A stretch of DNA of 64,000 bases from Dryocosmus kuriphilus (GCA_038277395.1 CM076190.1:234700618-234764617); one strand, 5' to 3'. Counted from the stretch's first letter, positions 31,074-42,532 are shown. A program made the numbers and translations. Notes: generated from the sequence alone by a model not told the origin.

Positions 31074-32524
31074 TTACTGGTTTGCATTGGGTACGATAAT
31101 GGTTCCTTCCTGTATTTCTGCACCGCAAAATCTTTTATTATCCTCAAAGTCTATTTTTTGAAGAATATCACTTTCAATGCACATGACTGATAATTTAGTA
31201 AGCCGTTCTTGTAGCTTAGTTGTTCGTAATTCATTTTTAATTCTTTTTAGCCGCGAAAATGAGCGTTCTATTCTACAATTAGTGACCATTAAGGAAAGAA
31301 ATATCCTTGTAGCAACTTCCAGATTCGGGAAACTTTCTTCTAATTTATCGGCTTTCATTAGCTTATGTAAGGCTGACATACTCAAGTCCGCTGATTAATT
31401 TTTAAGGTTTTTCAAGTATTGTTTTAAATGAAAGAATTCTAATTTGGTCACTGTCTCTGGCAATTGATGTTAAAGCTTTAGAAACATGATGATAACCATT
31501 TTGCAAAGCATTAGGAGCTTCAGCGCGTGCAGACCATCTGGTTTCCGAGAGAGACTTCAGAACTTTTTTTGCACCTAAACAATCTGTCATAATTTTCCAC
31601 CGTTTGGTCGAACCCGAAAAAAAATTGAACAATTTTTGGATGAATTGGAAGTATGCTACTGCTTCTGAAACACAGCCAATAGCATGAGCACCTAATAAAT
31701 TGAGTGAATGTGCCGCACATGAGACAAAAATAGCGAATTCAAGTTTTTCTCTTATTCTTATCTAAACACCAGAATACTGTCCAGCCATATTAGGTGCATT
31801 TTCGTAGCTCTGCCCGCGACAATTTATTATTGGAATATCAAGGCTTTCCAAAAAGTGTAAAACGGTATCTGCTATATATTGAGCCTCATGTTCTTCCATA
31901 GGTAAACATTTCAAGGATCTCTCAATAGGCCCTCCGTCTTTTACATATCGAACGATAACAGTCAGTTGGTCAACATGGGAAAAATTTGGTGCGGAATCCA
32001 TGCTAATTGAGTAGCATTTTGCTACTTTCAGTTCATTGACAATCGTTGTTAATAATTGCAGTCCAGTTATATTAATAAATTCATTGCAAATATTTGCAGG
32101 CAAATATGATGTACTTCCTTTTCCACAATTTCCATAGTTTTGCATGGGGTCAGCAAGAAAAGGATCAAATTCACTAATTAGTTCTAAGCATCCCAAATCA
32201 TTTCCGTTATTTTGAGACCCCAATATTTCATTATCACCACGAAACCCAAGTCCTCTGGAAGCCAAAAATTTCACAACTACAACAATTCTTTTCAGTACAT
32301 TCTTCCAAAAATTGACTTGTGCATTATATTGGAAAAGCAGCCCGCTGTCAATTCGTCCAGTATTTTTGCTTCTTGCGAACTGTTCTCTTGCTCCATTATT
32401 AAGTTACTTATGTGCTTCCAATCTTTATATCCATTTGGAGAACTCAAATTATGACCAGTACCAGTAGTAGTATTAAATAGACGGCAGCAATAACAATATA
32501 CAGATTTCTTCGACGGTGAATATA
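31074..32524 (-). pseudogene. hAT-family transposase (ZMYM1-like), central deletion
   Basis: Read on the minus strand. A TTF-like zinc finger (SVYCYCCRLF) lies near 32480, then GYKDWKHI, then VVVKFLASRGLGFRG and LGCLELISEFDPFLADP. Next come YSISMDSAPNFSHVDQLTVI with a catalytic-type aspartate, RGQSYENAPNMAGQYSG, and CAAHSLNLLG-like and LSETRWSARAEAP motifs. The insertion domain between about 31402 and 31385 is missing. The C-terminal dimerisation motif (LEVATRIFLSLMV, IERSFSRLKRIKNELR, ERLTKLSVM) closes it. Several frame changes make it inactive. Confidence 0.85.
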
Positions 32525-32865
32525 GGAGCTATTTTTTTCTACATGCTCACCATTCGTCAATTTGCGGGTATAAATATTTCTAGTCACGTATCTAGTTTTT
32601 GTTTTACCGCTTAAATCAGGAAAACTTGTGGAAGTTTTGGGTCACAATTTTTGTTTTAGAAAAACTGTGGACCTTTGCGAGTCCAAATATCGCGCACTTC
32701 TTCCGTAAAAATTTCATCACAGTACGTACCAGGTTCGTGAGATACATTTTTGAAACTTGTAGTTGGTAAGTTACAGTAACAAATTTAAAAAAGACCGGAA
32801 GAACACGAAAAATGGCGAACACGAGACTCTCAACTGTATTTTTACAGAAAAGACCTTTTAAAATC
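32525..32865. other. Unassigned sequence between hAT and gypsy remnants
   Basis: No domain seen. It could contain hAT left-end or gypsy RNase H-integrase linker sequence. Confidence 0.3.
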
Positions 32866-33921
32866 TACTCTATTACCAGACCCTATCCCATGGAAACTCA
32901 TTGTACCGAAAAAATTGCGAAATCAGGTTCTAAAAGAAAATCACGACAGTACACAAGCGGGACATTTAGGTTCCGAGAAAACACGTGCGAGAATTTCGGA
33001 TTACTACTTCTGGCCAGGGATGTATTCGGAAATAATCAAATACGTAAAAAACTGTATAGTAAGTCAGAGAACAAAACCGAGTAACCAGGTAAAAATAGGG
33101 CTAATGGGAAAGAGAATTGTAGAGAAACCTTGGATCATAATTGCTGCAGATGGTAAGGGACCATTCCCAACATCTAAAAAGGGAAAAAATCGGTACATAT
33201 TAGTTTTCGTAGATATTTTCACAAAATGGGTAGAAAAGCAAACGGAACTACAATAGAGTAAGAATTTCACAAATGTGTTATTTCCCGTTAGGGAACACTG
33301 CGGATTCTCCAAGCGGATAATGGCACAGAATTTGCAAATAAAACCATACGCGAATTAACGGAAAAATGCGGAATTAGGCACTCAAAAACGCCGAAATACT
33401 AACCCCAAGCTAACCCGTCCAAAACATCTAATAGGACGATTAAACAAATAATTAAAGCGTACTTAGATAACGATCACTCTACGTGGGCCAAACACATAGA
33501 GGAGCTACATTTTTCGATAAATACGAGCAAAAATGCGACGACACAATTGACCCCTGCATTTTAAAATTTAGGTCGCGAATTAGAACCACTACAATCCCTT
33601 AAAAGAAATCTAGAAGTGGATAGCGAGATAGAATTTCAAAGTGTAGACAAGTGGACTGACAGGCTTAGAAGATTACAGTTAATAAAGGAAGAAGTACAAA
33701 ATAATTTGGAAGAAGCTAACGATAAACAAGCTACAAAGTATAATTTAATTAGAAGGGAAATTGAATATAAAATAGGAGATGGAGTGCTAAAAAGGATAAC
33801 GAAACTATCAAATAAAGCAGATAAAAAGGCAGGCAGAAAGCTTTTCGATCAATACGAAGGTCCATTTATAATTAAGAAGAAAATCTCCCCCACAATTTAT
33901 GAATTGAAAAACCTCAAATGA
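32866..33921 (+). pseudogene. Ty3/gypsy integrase and C-terminal region
   Basis: The frame begins near PIPWKLIVPKKLRNQVLK and shows the integrase zinc-binding region with both histidines, but the second cysteine of the CxxC pair is serine (CIVSQ). The DDE core follows: AADGKGPFPTSKKG, VFVDIFTKWVE, then ADNGTEF near 33320. The usual catalytic glutamate position reads KTSNRTIK instead of an ERxNRTxK form. In-frame stops lie near 33401 and 33562 and a break near 33255. The C-terminal part (33616-33921) ends with FDQYEGPFIIKKKISPTIYE, typical of gypsy. Two key residues are lost, so it is inactive. Confidence 0.8.
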
Positions 33922-34033
33922 AAAAATATTGGGGAATTCAATATTAACGATTAAAAATTAGAAAATTTAGATATTGATAATAAAGTATAGATAACGAAAA
34001 TAGAATTTTCTCTGTAACAGGAATAAGGAAAAC

Positions 34034-34306
34034 ATGGAGGAAACCTGTGAAACTAAAATGGAAGAAGCAATTTCATTGTTGGAAAGCAAGACCGGGGAAA
34101 ACGAAAACGGACTCCAATGCCGATTTTGTAAAAAGTTAATACCTAGAATAATTTACATAATTCACGATACCTTTTGTAATAACAGACCTTACAGGCTAAA
34201 AAATAACTTTATAACTCCAGACCTCGAAAGGCAGACGTATATACAGGGAAACTGGGAATCTATAAATAAAAACATACAAAAAAATATTCAACATCGAAAT
34301 AATTAA
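34034..34306 (+). CDS. Small CCHC-like zinc-finger ORF after the gypsy pol region
   Basis: A 90-codon ORF starts at ATG 34034, shortly after an acceptor-like TCTCTGTAACAG. It contains an acidic N-terminus (MEEAISLLESKTGENENG) and a Cx2C...Hx4C pattern (LQCRFCKKLIP, then IHDTFCNN), then a basic, Asn/Lys-rich tail. The same pattern occurs in the next ORF at 34600 (CHFCQ, IHKTTC), which also follows an acceptor. This could be an accessory ORF of the gypsy element or the N-terminus of a separate non-LTR element. Role unknown; nucleic-acid binding is inferred. Confidence 0.4.
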   Translation: MEETCETKMEEAISLLESKTGENENGLQCRFCKKLIPRIIYIIHDTFCNNRPYRLKNNFITPDLERQTYIQGNWESINKNIQKNIQHRNN

Positions 34307-34599
34307 AGGAATCCTAAAGTAGGCAAAAGAGAACGAAATTTAAATAGAACTGAACATCGACCAAAAACCCATAATGGAGCTGGATAGGGAATTTGAATTT
34401 AACTAGGCAGGGTCACAGACATTAAGGTAAGGCACGCAATAGTTGTGAGTTGAATAATGGTAAAATTGAAATTGGCAGCAGGCAGGGGATATACGGTTTT
34501 ATGTGAAATAGACACACTCCAAACTCCAAACAAACGACAACTCCGAATTCCAAGACAGATTTAAGACCGGGACATTCTTTTGTTTTTCTCTTTCCAGCA

Positions 34600-34854
34600 A
34601 TGGATGAACTGAAGTGCCACTTCTGCCAAAATGGATTGTTGGGGGAAACTTCAACAATCCATAAAACCACCTGCAGGGCCTTAAGGTGGTTGGAGGTGCG
34701 AAGGGCGGACATGAGGAAGGACGACATACCATACCACTCTCACCGCCACGTCCGGAGAATGATTTCACGAGCACAGTCACCAGCACCGCCACCAGCACCG
34801 GCACCAGCACCGGCACCAGCACATCCCATTTTCTATCCCTCGGATAGCGGATAG
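34600..34854 (+). CDS. Zinc-finger ORF with Ala-Pro repeats, retroelement 5' part
   Basis: The ORF follows a strong acceptor (TTTTTCTCTTTCCAG) and begins MDELKCHFCQNGLLGETS, with Cx2C and Hx4C spacing like the ORF at 34034. Then come VRRADMRKDD, HSHRHVRRMISRAQ and an (AP)n run of about 20 residues. It stops at 34854, but coding-like sequence continues out of frame to about 35040 (RCEAILNAAYSDYTAARILP). A paralogue of the middle part is at 29150. With the motif at 35297-35534 it suggests a non-LTR element whose reverse transcriptase was deleted. Confidence 0.4.
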   Translation: MDELKCHFCQNGLLGETSTIHKTTCRALRWLEVRRADMRKDDIPYHSHRHVRRMISRAQSPAPPPAPAPAPAPAHPIFYPSDSG

Positions 34855-35296
34855 CGAGCCCGCTAAAATCTCTACTCGGGCGAGTCACAGGTGTGAAGCC
34901 ATTTTGAACGCGGCTTACTCAGATTACACAGCTGCGCGAATACTTCCTAAACAGCGCGAATATCCTGCTCTACGATTATATTTGCAGAATTGGCTTGTAT
35001 ATACCTCTGGAACTTGCAGTTTCCGAGTACCAAAAGATCGGACACATAACTTCTGAACATCTTAATGCTAAATAGCGAGACAAGCAGCTACATGGAAAGC
35101 ACCCTCAAACACTAGCTCTTCCATACGTGGATACCGATGCTTCAAACCTCCGGCTAAACCTGGAAGAACTCTTTCTGGAAACGGAGGGGTTCGTTATTGC
35201 TATATAAGATGGAGCAATGAACACGAGGAACTACCAAAAGCACGTCCTCAATATTGAGGCGATTATTGATTATTATTATATATTATTGATATACTG

Positions 35297-35534
35297 AGAA
35301 GATCCAGAAATATGCGGGGTTGAGGCAGGAGATCATGGCCGTGTTGGGAGGGTGAAGAAAGTCACCCTCCACCCGGTCGTAATCTCTTCCACATGTGACG
35401 TATACGCGAGATGCATTCAGCACTTGGAAGAGCTGGGAGCTGGGAAAATTTTACATTCTATACAGAAGGTTATACTTCTGAACACCTGCCGCATTGTACA
35501 GAGTTTTCTGGGCGTTAAGAATTATATCGGCTAA
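35297..35534 (+). pseudogene. C-terminal signature of an R2/NeSL-type non-LTR retrotransposon
   Basis: The reading frame gives KYAGLRQEIMAVLGG and then VTLHPVVISSTCDVYARCIQ, followed by HSIQKVILLNTCRIVQSFLG. From memory this VxxxPVVIxxxG...LQKxxLLxTxRIxRKxL pattern is the common C-terminus of restriction-like-endonuclease non-LTR retrotransposons in insects and cnidarians. A frame change occurs near 35352. The reverse transcriptase and endonuclease are missing, so this is a 3' end fragment only. Confidence 0.5.
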
Positions 35535-36150
35535 TCGTCTTCTTCAATCAAGGCCATCCCACGTACATGAAAGAAGGTTGATAACGCCACGTTATACATT
35601 TTTACTTTTTTACTAAATGATTTTTACTCCGCTCGACATAATATACGTTTAGAATTGTTTTTCTCAGATTTCGGTTCATAAATCTGGACGAATGCTGTGG
35701 TTTCCATTCCCAAGTACGCCTTTGACTCTCCCTAAGGGGAGTGCTTTTGCCCCCTTGGCATCTGGGATAAGCATCACTTGCAATTTTACTAATAAGAATT
35801 GAGGAGAAATATCTCTGATAATGTTGCCTGACAGAGAATATTTTTTATATTAAAAAAACAACAAACAATGATTCTTCAACCTTTTGTCCGAGGTATTTAT
35901 GATTTTCTTGAATTCAAAATAACATCTCCTACTTCAGGCATCCCTTTAAGCCTGAGAAAAAAGCTGCGATGCTTCATGGTGCAGAGCAGGATTATTTTAT
36001 TTATTTGACGAATGCGCAAGCAGAATAATTTTTGAAACGGCATCTGACGATAATAAATCTACCAAGCACTTACCACGTTCGTGACCGTGTTTTAGTAGCG
36101 AAATAATGGATCATGAGTACCTGTGGGGGAAGGTGGGCTAAATAATAATA
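35535..36150. other. Non-coding, no gene seen
   Basis: Ordinary AT-rich sequence with a GC patch at 35700-35770 (CCCTAAGGGGAG and similar). Confidence 0.4.
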
Positions 36151-36151
36151 A

Positions 36152-36420
36152 TAATTGCTCAGGTGGTTAAGCGCTCGGATTTCCTACTAGAGGCCCGGGG
36201 TTCGATCACTGAGTCGGTACCTCTGGGAATCTTTCTATGTGCTTTTACTGGGGTTCTGGTAGTTTGCATTCCACCTTAAGCTGCAGGTCTCCCCGCCATG
36301 CACTTGGCTGCAACCCAGCCCATGGATGATGTGGTAAAACTTATGCCAGACTTTCCAATCTTTCGAAAATGCATATCCCTCTCATCAGTTCATTTGATTG
36401 AATTATAAAAATGCCTCTGT
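36152..36420 (+). mobile_element. tRNA-derived SINE
   Basis: A Pol III A box (TTGCTCAGGTGG, 36155-36166) and a B box (GGTTCGATCAC, 36199-36209) are correctly spaced for a tRNA-like head, followed by a tRNA-unrelated body (about 36225-36400). The acceptor stem and a sensible anticodon arm are not preserved, so it is not a functional tRNA. The 3' end is approximate. Confidence 0.7.
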
Positions 36421-38305
36421 GACTGATGATATAATCCGGGAGATCTCCGTGCAAAATATTCAGTTTGGTACAAACTTCCGACTCAGAAAATGTCTTCGAC
36501 ATATTGGGCTGTACCATCTTAAGTTAGAAATATAATTTCTTTTATAATAAGATGAATAAAAATATTGAAAAAATATAAAAATTTGAAAATAAATTCTGCT
36601 ATTAATTCCTCTTATTTTTATTTCGATTGAGCTTTTTTTAATCTGTATAGTTTCAACATAAACTGTGAAATTCATTATTAATTTCAAATATTTCTCAAAA
36701 TTATTCCTATTTAATTAGCACTATAGATGCCCCTGTTTTAAAGATTTTGCCAATACCGTTTATTCAGCAACAATTTCTTTTCCATGTAGTAAGGCACCTA
36801 CTTTCGGCAAGTTGATATTTTAGCTTTCTCTTATACCTGCAAGTGAAAAGCATGTTAATCCCAACATCCATCCAAAAGATTCAGTTATCCGAAGTTCTAA
36901 TTGTAAATCTAGCTAAGTTGCTCATTGTGCAGGTACTGCTGAATTTGAGGAAATATTTTGAAATAATTTGAATAAAAAGTAATTTGAAATAACTTGAAAA
37001 GACATAATACAATGCATCTTTCCATGCAAGCTCTTTTATTCATTTGGCTCCTTATATCTTTTCGCTAAAGAGTCTCATTTATAATCTGCCAAAATTCTTT
37101 CATCTTTCTACTTTTCTGTAGGAAGCAAAAATCGTATGTCAGGATAAGGATGTGTGGCGAAAAAACTGTCTATAAGAAATGTGTGACGAACGCCTGAAAC
37201 GAATGATTTTAGCTACTTATGGGCCTTGGTAAAGAGTTTTACTTAGTGAATATGGTTTTGGTTGAGCATATGAATCCCCATATGGTTGTGAGAAGCTGTT
37301 CCTCAGGGATGATTGCTAGAAAGATCAACCAGCGATCTGTGTTGGAACAGTGTCGTAGGACTAGTGTGTTGTCTGAATGAGCAGCATGCGACTTCCAGAT
37401 TGACCTAAAATCTATACCTCCTAATACGCACTCATTTCCTACCCCAACCGCATCCCTAATAATTTCATAAAACTATAAAATAGGGGAGTTTACGCTTAAT
37501 CCGAAACGGAAATGGCTTAATGATATAATAATAGAAAATAGTAATAAACTTAAATTTTTTGATTCTAAAGTTGGCTTTCTTGTGTTTCTTTTGTTATCGC
37601 ATAATTTATTCAATTAGGACTCCGCCCTCGAACTCCACGTTACGCCCCCCTCCCCTCATTTAAGTTGTTCTTCTTATTAACATATTTTTTGTCAATAATT
37701 TATCTAAAAATTGGCCCAGAAAAAAGCAAAAAACATGCTCCCGTTACATGCACATGCTCGATTACGGATCGTATAACATCGTCCCTACCTGAGAACGACA
37801 ATCTGTGGCTCCATGATATAGTGTACTATTTTTATACAGAAACGCACTGCGAATGTCTTAATGGTGGTATAAAAAGGTTCATTCCAATAAGTTCAAAACA
37901 GTTTACTGTTTACAAAAATATGAGTAGTATACAACTGTTCTTATGTCTAAGCTTACAATAGCAATTCTAATTGTGAATATTGAAAAACTTTCGCATTAAA
38001 AACATCATGAAGTCATTTGCAGAAGGTCCTGGTCAGACTGCTGTGATATTAAGGAATAAACTTCTTAAGTATAAAAACCTCCTCTAGCGAATAGACTTTA
38101 ATTTGAAGTAATTTTTCAAAACTGCTTTAATGTCCTCCTTGCCTCAATAAATAAATAAGCTAGCTGTAAATTCGATCTTGGGAGTGTGGTTGTTTGTACT
38201 CATTTGATGAGTACTTTGCTTCCTCATTATGATAATATAGCAAAACTATTTGCTCCCTCACAGAGGAAGTACTAATGAGTTTAAAGAATATTTATTTGTA
38301 GGTCA
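36421..38305. other. Intergenic, no gene recognised
   Basis: AT-rich unique-looking sequence. The longest open frame (37665-37961) starts in low-complexity hydrophobic sequence and matches nothing known to me. Confidence 0.4.
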
Positions 38306-38307
38306 AT

Positions 38308-38410
38308 CGATTTGTCTCGAATCAAGGAATCTTTTCTATTCTTGCATTCATGCATCAACTTTGAATTATGTTGATGAAAATATTTTACTATAAAAGACCG
38401 ATTTTTCAAA
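38308..38410 (+). repeat. Dispersed GGTCAATCGATTCG repeat, copy 2
   Basis: Matches 13054 and 39937: TAGGTCAATCGATTTGTCTC, AATCAAGGAATC, GAATTATGTTGATGAAAATA. Confidence 0.75.
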
Positions 38411-39935
38411 CATTATAAGTGACAATAATTTTCTTACTATTCAATAACATATTGTAACCTGTGCCTGTAAATTGCTTCATCGCATAGCCTATATGTAGGC
38501 AACACTCCACGCGGGTATCTAATACCATAGAATGTAGTGGAAATTGAGAGCATGAGCTAACGCGCAGGACAAAAACTCCCACTCACGAGAATCGCGACCA
38601 GAGTGGGAGATCGCGAGAGCTCAGAGTTAATAGGGTCGAGAGACGGAGGCAAAATCGCCAATGACCAGCCAGGACTTGAATCGAAAGATTTTCTCTCTTA
38701 GAGACCATTGGATAACTCCAGTCTGAGCTGCGCTAACGACAACTAGCTGCGAGAATATTGTGATCTAGTAGAGAAATTGTAAAGATTCGAATAACGGTTA
38801 AAATTCTAGATTGAGAGTGTTCAGTGAGGTTTCATTGGTAATTTAAAGAATACATGTTTAATTAGACTGTTCCCTTACCTCAAGATCCCAGAATTTTATC
38901 TATGAGTGAGACGAGGTTTACCTTCGATCTCTATCAGATAGAGGAATGTGGTGAGAGCTAAAAGAGAGCAAATGTATTAAATAATTAATATTTATTTAAA
39001 ATTGAGTTTTGACATTCTATCTCGAAAGCCTAACATTTTACTTGTATTGACGATTGATAGGAGGTTTACCTCCAATCTCTTTCAGATAGATAAATAAAGT
39101 GAAAGATAAGAAAGTCTAAACAAACACAATTAATAGATTCAAAAATACTCGTATAAAAGAATAAATAAACTTGGCAGGTCTCAAACAGATTTCTAATAGT
39201 TAGACATATCTTATCAAAGGACACAGCTGGATTTATCCTACCTTTAGACACTGAGAAGAGATACTGTGGGGATTTCCTTCAGATCTCCCTTGGAGTTAAG
39301 CCACTATGTAAACGGGGACTTACCCTATATGCTCACGTAGCCATTATATGGACTACCTTTCCACGACACTACTTTACGTAAGACATCCCAAGAAAATATT
39401 ATATTTGAAATAATAAAAGGAAGATAGAAAGGAAAACTCTCAATTTAGAATAGTTGACTAATATTGAGAGTAGATTATTAAAACTGTAACTAACCTATAA
39501 ACTCTCTCTCTCTCTCTTTTAAGTGAGAATAGGTTCGTGCGATTTTGGGACTTTTTCGCCCGGTTTTTTGACATGTGTAAGCCCTAAAGACAGAGCTATT
39601 CTCTATTCAAATATTATTATTATTTTACATATAATTAATAAGAAATATACAATACAAAATATACTTGATTGGCATTTATCATATACATAAACTAACAATT
39701 TACTATAATAATTCCTCTAGATATAAAAGTATTAGACTAGGGAAGTTCAAAAGAAAGTGTAAACCTCACTTAAATAGGATTTGATGAATAAATATATTAT
39801 AATAAATCTCTGAATCTCTTTTCTACTCTCGTAGTTGACCCTTTATCATTATTATTAAGATAATAATAGAACAAATATCACTATTAGTTTAGAAACCGGT
39901 TTTAATAAAAAGCGGATGTTACAATATATTAATAG
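38411..39935. other. Non-coding with an internal direct duplication
   Basis: GAGGTTTACCTTCGATCTCT near 38913 recurs as GAGGTTTACCTCCAATCTCT near 39061, each followed by TCAGATAGA. A GC-moderate segment (38500-38770) and a short CT run (39502-39519) are also present. No ORF of note. Confidence 0.45.
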
Positions 39936-39936
39936 T

Positions 39937-40035
39937 ATAGGTCAATCGATTCGTCTCGAATCAAGGAATTTTTTTTTCTGTTCATGCTTGAGTTTTGAAT
40001 TACGTTGATAAAGAAAATTGTACAAAAAAACTATG
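39937..40035 (+). repeat. Dispersed GGTCAATCGATTCG repeat, copy 3
   Basis: Starts TAGGTCAATCGATTCGTCTC and carries GAATTACGTTGATAAAGAAA, matching 13054 and 38308. It directly precedes the satellite region. Confidence 0.75.
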
Positions 40036-40079
40036 CGTGTGAACTTGTACCCCCACTATCAAAATTTTTAATTTTTTTT

Positions 40080-41310
40080 TAGAGTTCTGACTTCCTTTAG
40101 GATAGTTCTAGAGTTCCTAATAAGTATTGAAAATAGTTCTAGCGATTAATAGGTAAAAAAAACGGTTTTTAAAAAATGGGGGGCTAAGTTCACGCTCCCC
40201 CCCACTTTTGAAAAACTCATTTTTTCTTTAGAGTTCTGAGTAGATTTAGCATAGTTCTAGAGTTCCTGATGCTTTTCGAAAATAGTTCTGGCGAATTGAC
40301 CCAAAAAAAAAATTTTCGAAAAAAATACCTGTCCCACCACTTTTTTTCAATCCAATTTTTCGTTGCACCATCTTTTTTTGGCTCAAGAGTTCTAGAGTTC
40401 TACATGAAAAAAATTTCGAAAAATTACAAAATCTAAAAGTTACAACATTTTGAAAATTGTAACACCAGCCGAAATTTTTCGTCAAATGTTCAAGAGTTCT
40501 GATGACAGTTCTGACCCCCCCCCCCCCCCCCAAAAGAGTTCTATCGAAAAGCACCATACCATTTTTCGATCAACTCAAAATCCAAAAAGCTACGGGACTC
40601 TAAAGATACCCAAAAATTTTGATTTTTAAAATTTTGAGAGTTCCAGGAGTTCTGATGAGAGTTCTGTTCCTCCCCCAAAGAGTTCTATCGAAAACTCCTA
40701 TACCGTTTTTCGATCAACTCAAAAACCAAAAAGCTACGGGACTCTAAAGTTACCAAAAAATTTCGAATTTCAATATTTTGAGAGTTCCGGGAGTTCTGAT
40801 GAGAGTTCTGTTCCTCCCCCAAAGAGTTCTAACGAAAAGTCCTATACCATTTTTCGATCAACTCAAAAACCAAAAACCTACGGGACTCTAAAGTTACCAA
40901 CAAATTTCGAATTTCAATATTTTGAGAGTTCCGGGAGTTCTGATGAGAGTTCTGTACCTCCCCCAAATAGTTCCATCGAAAAGTCCTATAACATTTTTCG
41001 ATCAACTCAAAAACCAAAAAGCTACGGGACTCTAAAGTTACCAAAAAATTTCGAATTTCAATATTTTGAGAGTTCCGGGAGTTCTGATGAGAGTTCTGTA
41101 CCTCCCCCAAAGAGTTCCATCGAAAAGTCCTATAACGTTTTTCGATCAACTCAAAAACCAAAAAGCTACGGGACTCTAAAGTTACAAAAAAATTTCGAAT
41201 TTCAAAATTTTGAGAGTTCCGGGAGTTCTGATGAGAGTTTTGTTCCTCCCCCAAAGAGTTATATCGAAAAGTCCTATACCAGTTTTCGATCAAATCAAAA
41301 ACCAAAAAGC
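40080..41310. repeat. 144 bp satellite array, truncated by a gap
   Basis: Near-identical monomers start (GAGAGTTCCGGGAGTTCTGA) at 40636, 40780, 40924, 41068 and 41213, giving periods of 144, 144, 144 and 145. The left 550 bp holds older, diverged AGTTCTGAG/AGTTCTAGAGTTC units. Because 144 is a multiple of 3, the minus strand stays open (40829-41305) with a 48-residue repeat (FELIEKRYRTFRWNSLGE and so on). The array runs into the N gap, so copy number is unknown. Confidence 0.92.
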
Positions 41311-41810
41311 NNNNNNNNNNNNNNNNNNNNNNNNNNNNNNNNNNNNNNNNNNNNNNNNNNNNNNNNNNNNNNNNNNNNNNNNNNNNNNNNNNNNNNNNNN
41401 NNNNNNNNNNNNNNNNNNNNNNNNNNNNNNNNNNNNNNNNNNNNNNNNNNNNNNNNNNNNNNNNNNNNNNNNNNNNNNNNNNNNNNNNNNNNNNNNNNNN
41501 NNNNNNNNNNNNNNNNNNNNNNNNNNNNNNNNNNNNNNNNNNNNNNNNNNNNNNNNNNNNNNNNNNNNNNNNNNNNNNNNNNNNNNNNNNNNNNNNNNNN
41601 NNNNNNNNNNNNNNNNNNNNNNNNNNNNNNNNNNNNNNNNNNNNNNNNNNNNNNNNNNNNNNNNNNNNNNNNNNNNNNNNNNNNNNNNNNNNNNNNNNNN
41701 NNNNNNNNNNNNNNNNNNNNNNNNNNNNNNNNNNNNNNNNNNNNNNNNNNNNNNNNNNNNNNNNNNNNNNNNNNNNNNNNNNNNNNNNNNNNNNNNNNNN
41801 NNNNNNNNNN
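41311..41810. other. Assembly gap, 500 N
   Basis: 500 undetermined bases directly following satellite sequence; real length unknown. Confidence 0.99.
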
Positions 41811-41869
41811 CATGTGGCTACGAAGTTGCATCACCTCGCTCGCAAAAATCGCACGCGTGAAATCTGTAG

Positions 41870-42300
41870 TGTATAATTGTTGCTGCCTTATCGTGCTCGT
41901 TGGGTCATGGCTCCGAGACTCAAACTTTCGGAAGAAGAAAGGAGGAATCGATTAACTGAGCGGCCGCGGAAGGATACAATGAAACGGAAGAAGATAGAAA
42001 GAAGAAAAGTTATAAATTTTACAGCGAGCATCTTGAGAAAAAAAATGCATTGCGTAGAAAATCGAAAGGAAAAATACAAAAATTAATGTTAGAATTATAT
42101 GAAGGCTGACAGCAGGTCGATTATTTGGATAATGGTGACATGAGTGTTGAGTGTTAATATTGCAAAGCGTTAACATTTCTTAAAGGAGCATCAAGATCAA
42201 AAAATACCTGCTGCATTCAGGGTAAAATCGAACTTCCTCCCAATGATCCTTATCCTACGGAATTAAAAAATCTAATGTTTGGGATTGCAGAACTTAATTA
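41870..42300 (+). pseudogene. Helitron Rep-helicase N-terminal fragment
   Basis: The first part is the Arg/Glu-rich low-complexity N-terminus typical of arthropod Helitron proteins (LSEEERRNRLTERPRKDTMK). After a frame change comes the zinc-binding motif: C-stop-YCKALTFLKG, then NTCCIQGKIELPPNDPYP and ELKNLMFG near 42240-42280. The Rep HUH nuclease and helicase domains are absent. A Helitron-like 3' hairpin follows at 42411. The 5' end is lost in the N gap or beyond. Confidence 0.65.
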
Positions 42301-42410
42301 CTGAATAGAAAAAATTAAGTAATTAAAATAGAATAATTAAAATTTAAATACACCTTAATATAGAATACGGTTAGGAATTTGGAATACTGACAGGAATAAA
42401 CGCAAGAGGG

Positions 42411-42450
42411 GTTGGCGAGCGAAGCGAGCAGGGGGCGAAGCCCCTTAGTA
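42411..42450 (+). other. Helitron-like 3' terminus (hairpins then TTAG)
   Basis: GGCGAGCGAAGCGAGC is followed by the hairpin GGGGGCGAAGCCCC and then TTAG before TATG. Helitrons end in a short hairpin followed by CTRR; here a C-to-T change (CTAG to TTAG) would account for the difference. Its position 110 bp after the Helitron ORF supports the call. Confidence 0.5.
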
Positions 42451-42532
42451 TGCTAATATTTAAAGCTTAAATTTTAAAACTTGTATTCTTATGAGTATAA
42501 ACTATGGAACGTGTTTAGATCTTTCAGGAAAG

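Noticed and set aside
36155..36225. Functional tRNA gene
   Set aside because: A and B boxes are present but no acceptor stem pairing or proper anticodon arm; it reads as the head of a SINE.
37665..37961. 98-codon ORF as a secreted protein gene
   Set aside because: The hydrophobic start is AT-driven, there is no signal of splicing, promoter or homology.
40829..41305. 158-codon minus-strand ORF as a genuine gene
   Set aside because: It is explained by a 144 bp satellite whose period is a multiple of three; no start context or splice sites. Kept only as a finding.
41210..41860. Long open frames across 41210-41860
   Set aside because: They span the second N gap; only satellite and Helitron ends are real sequence.
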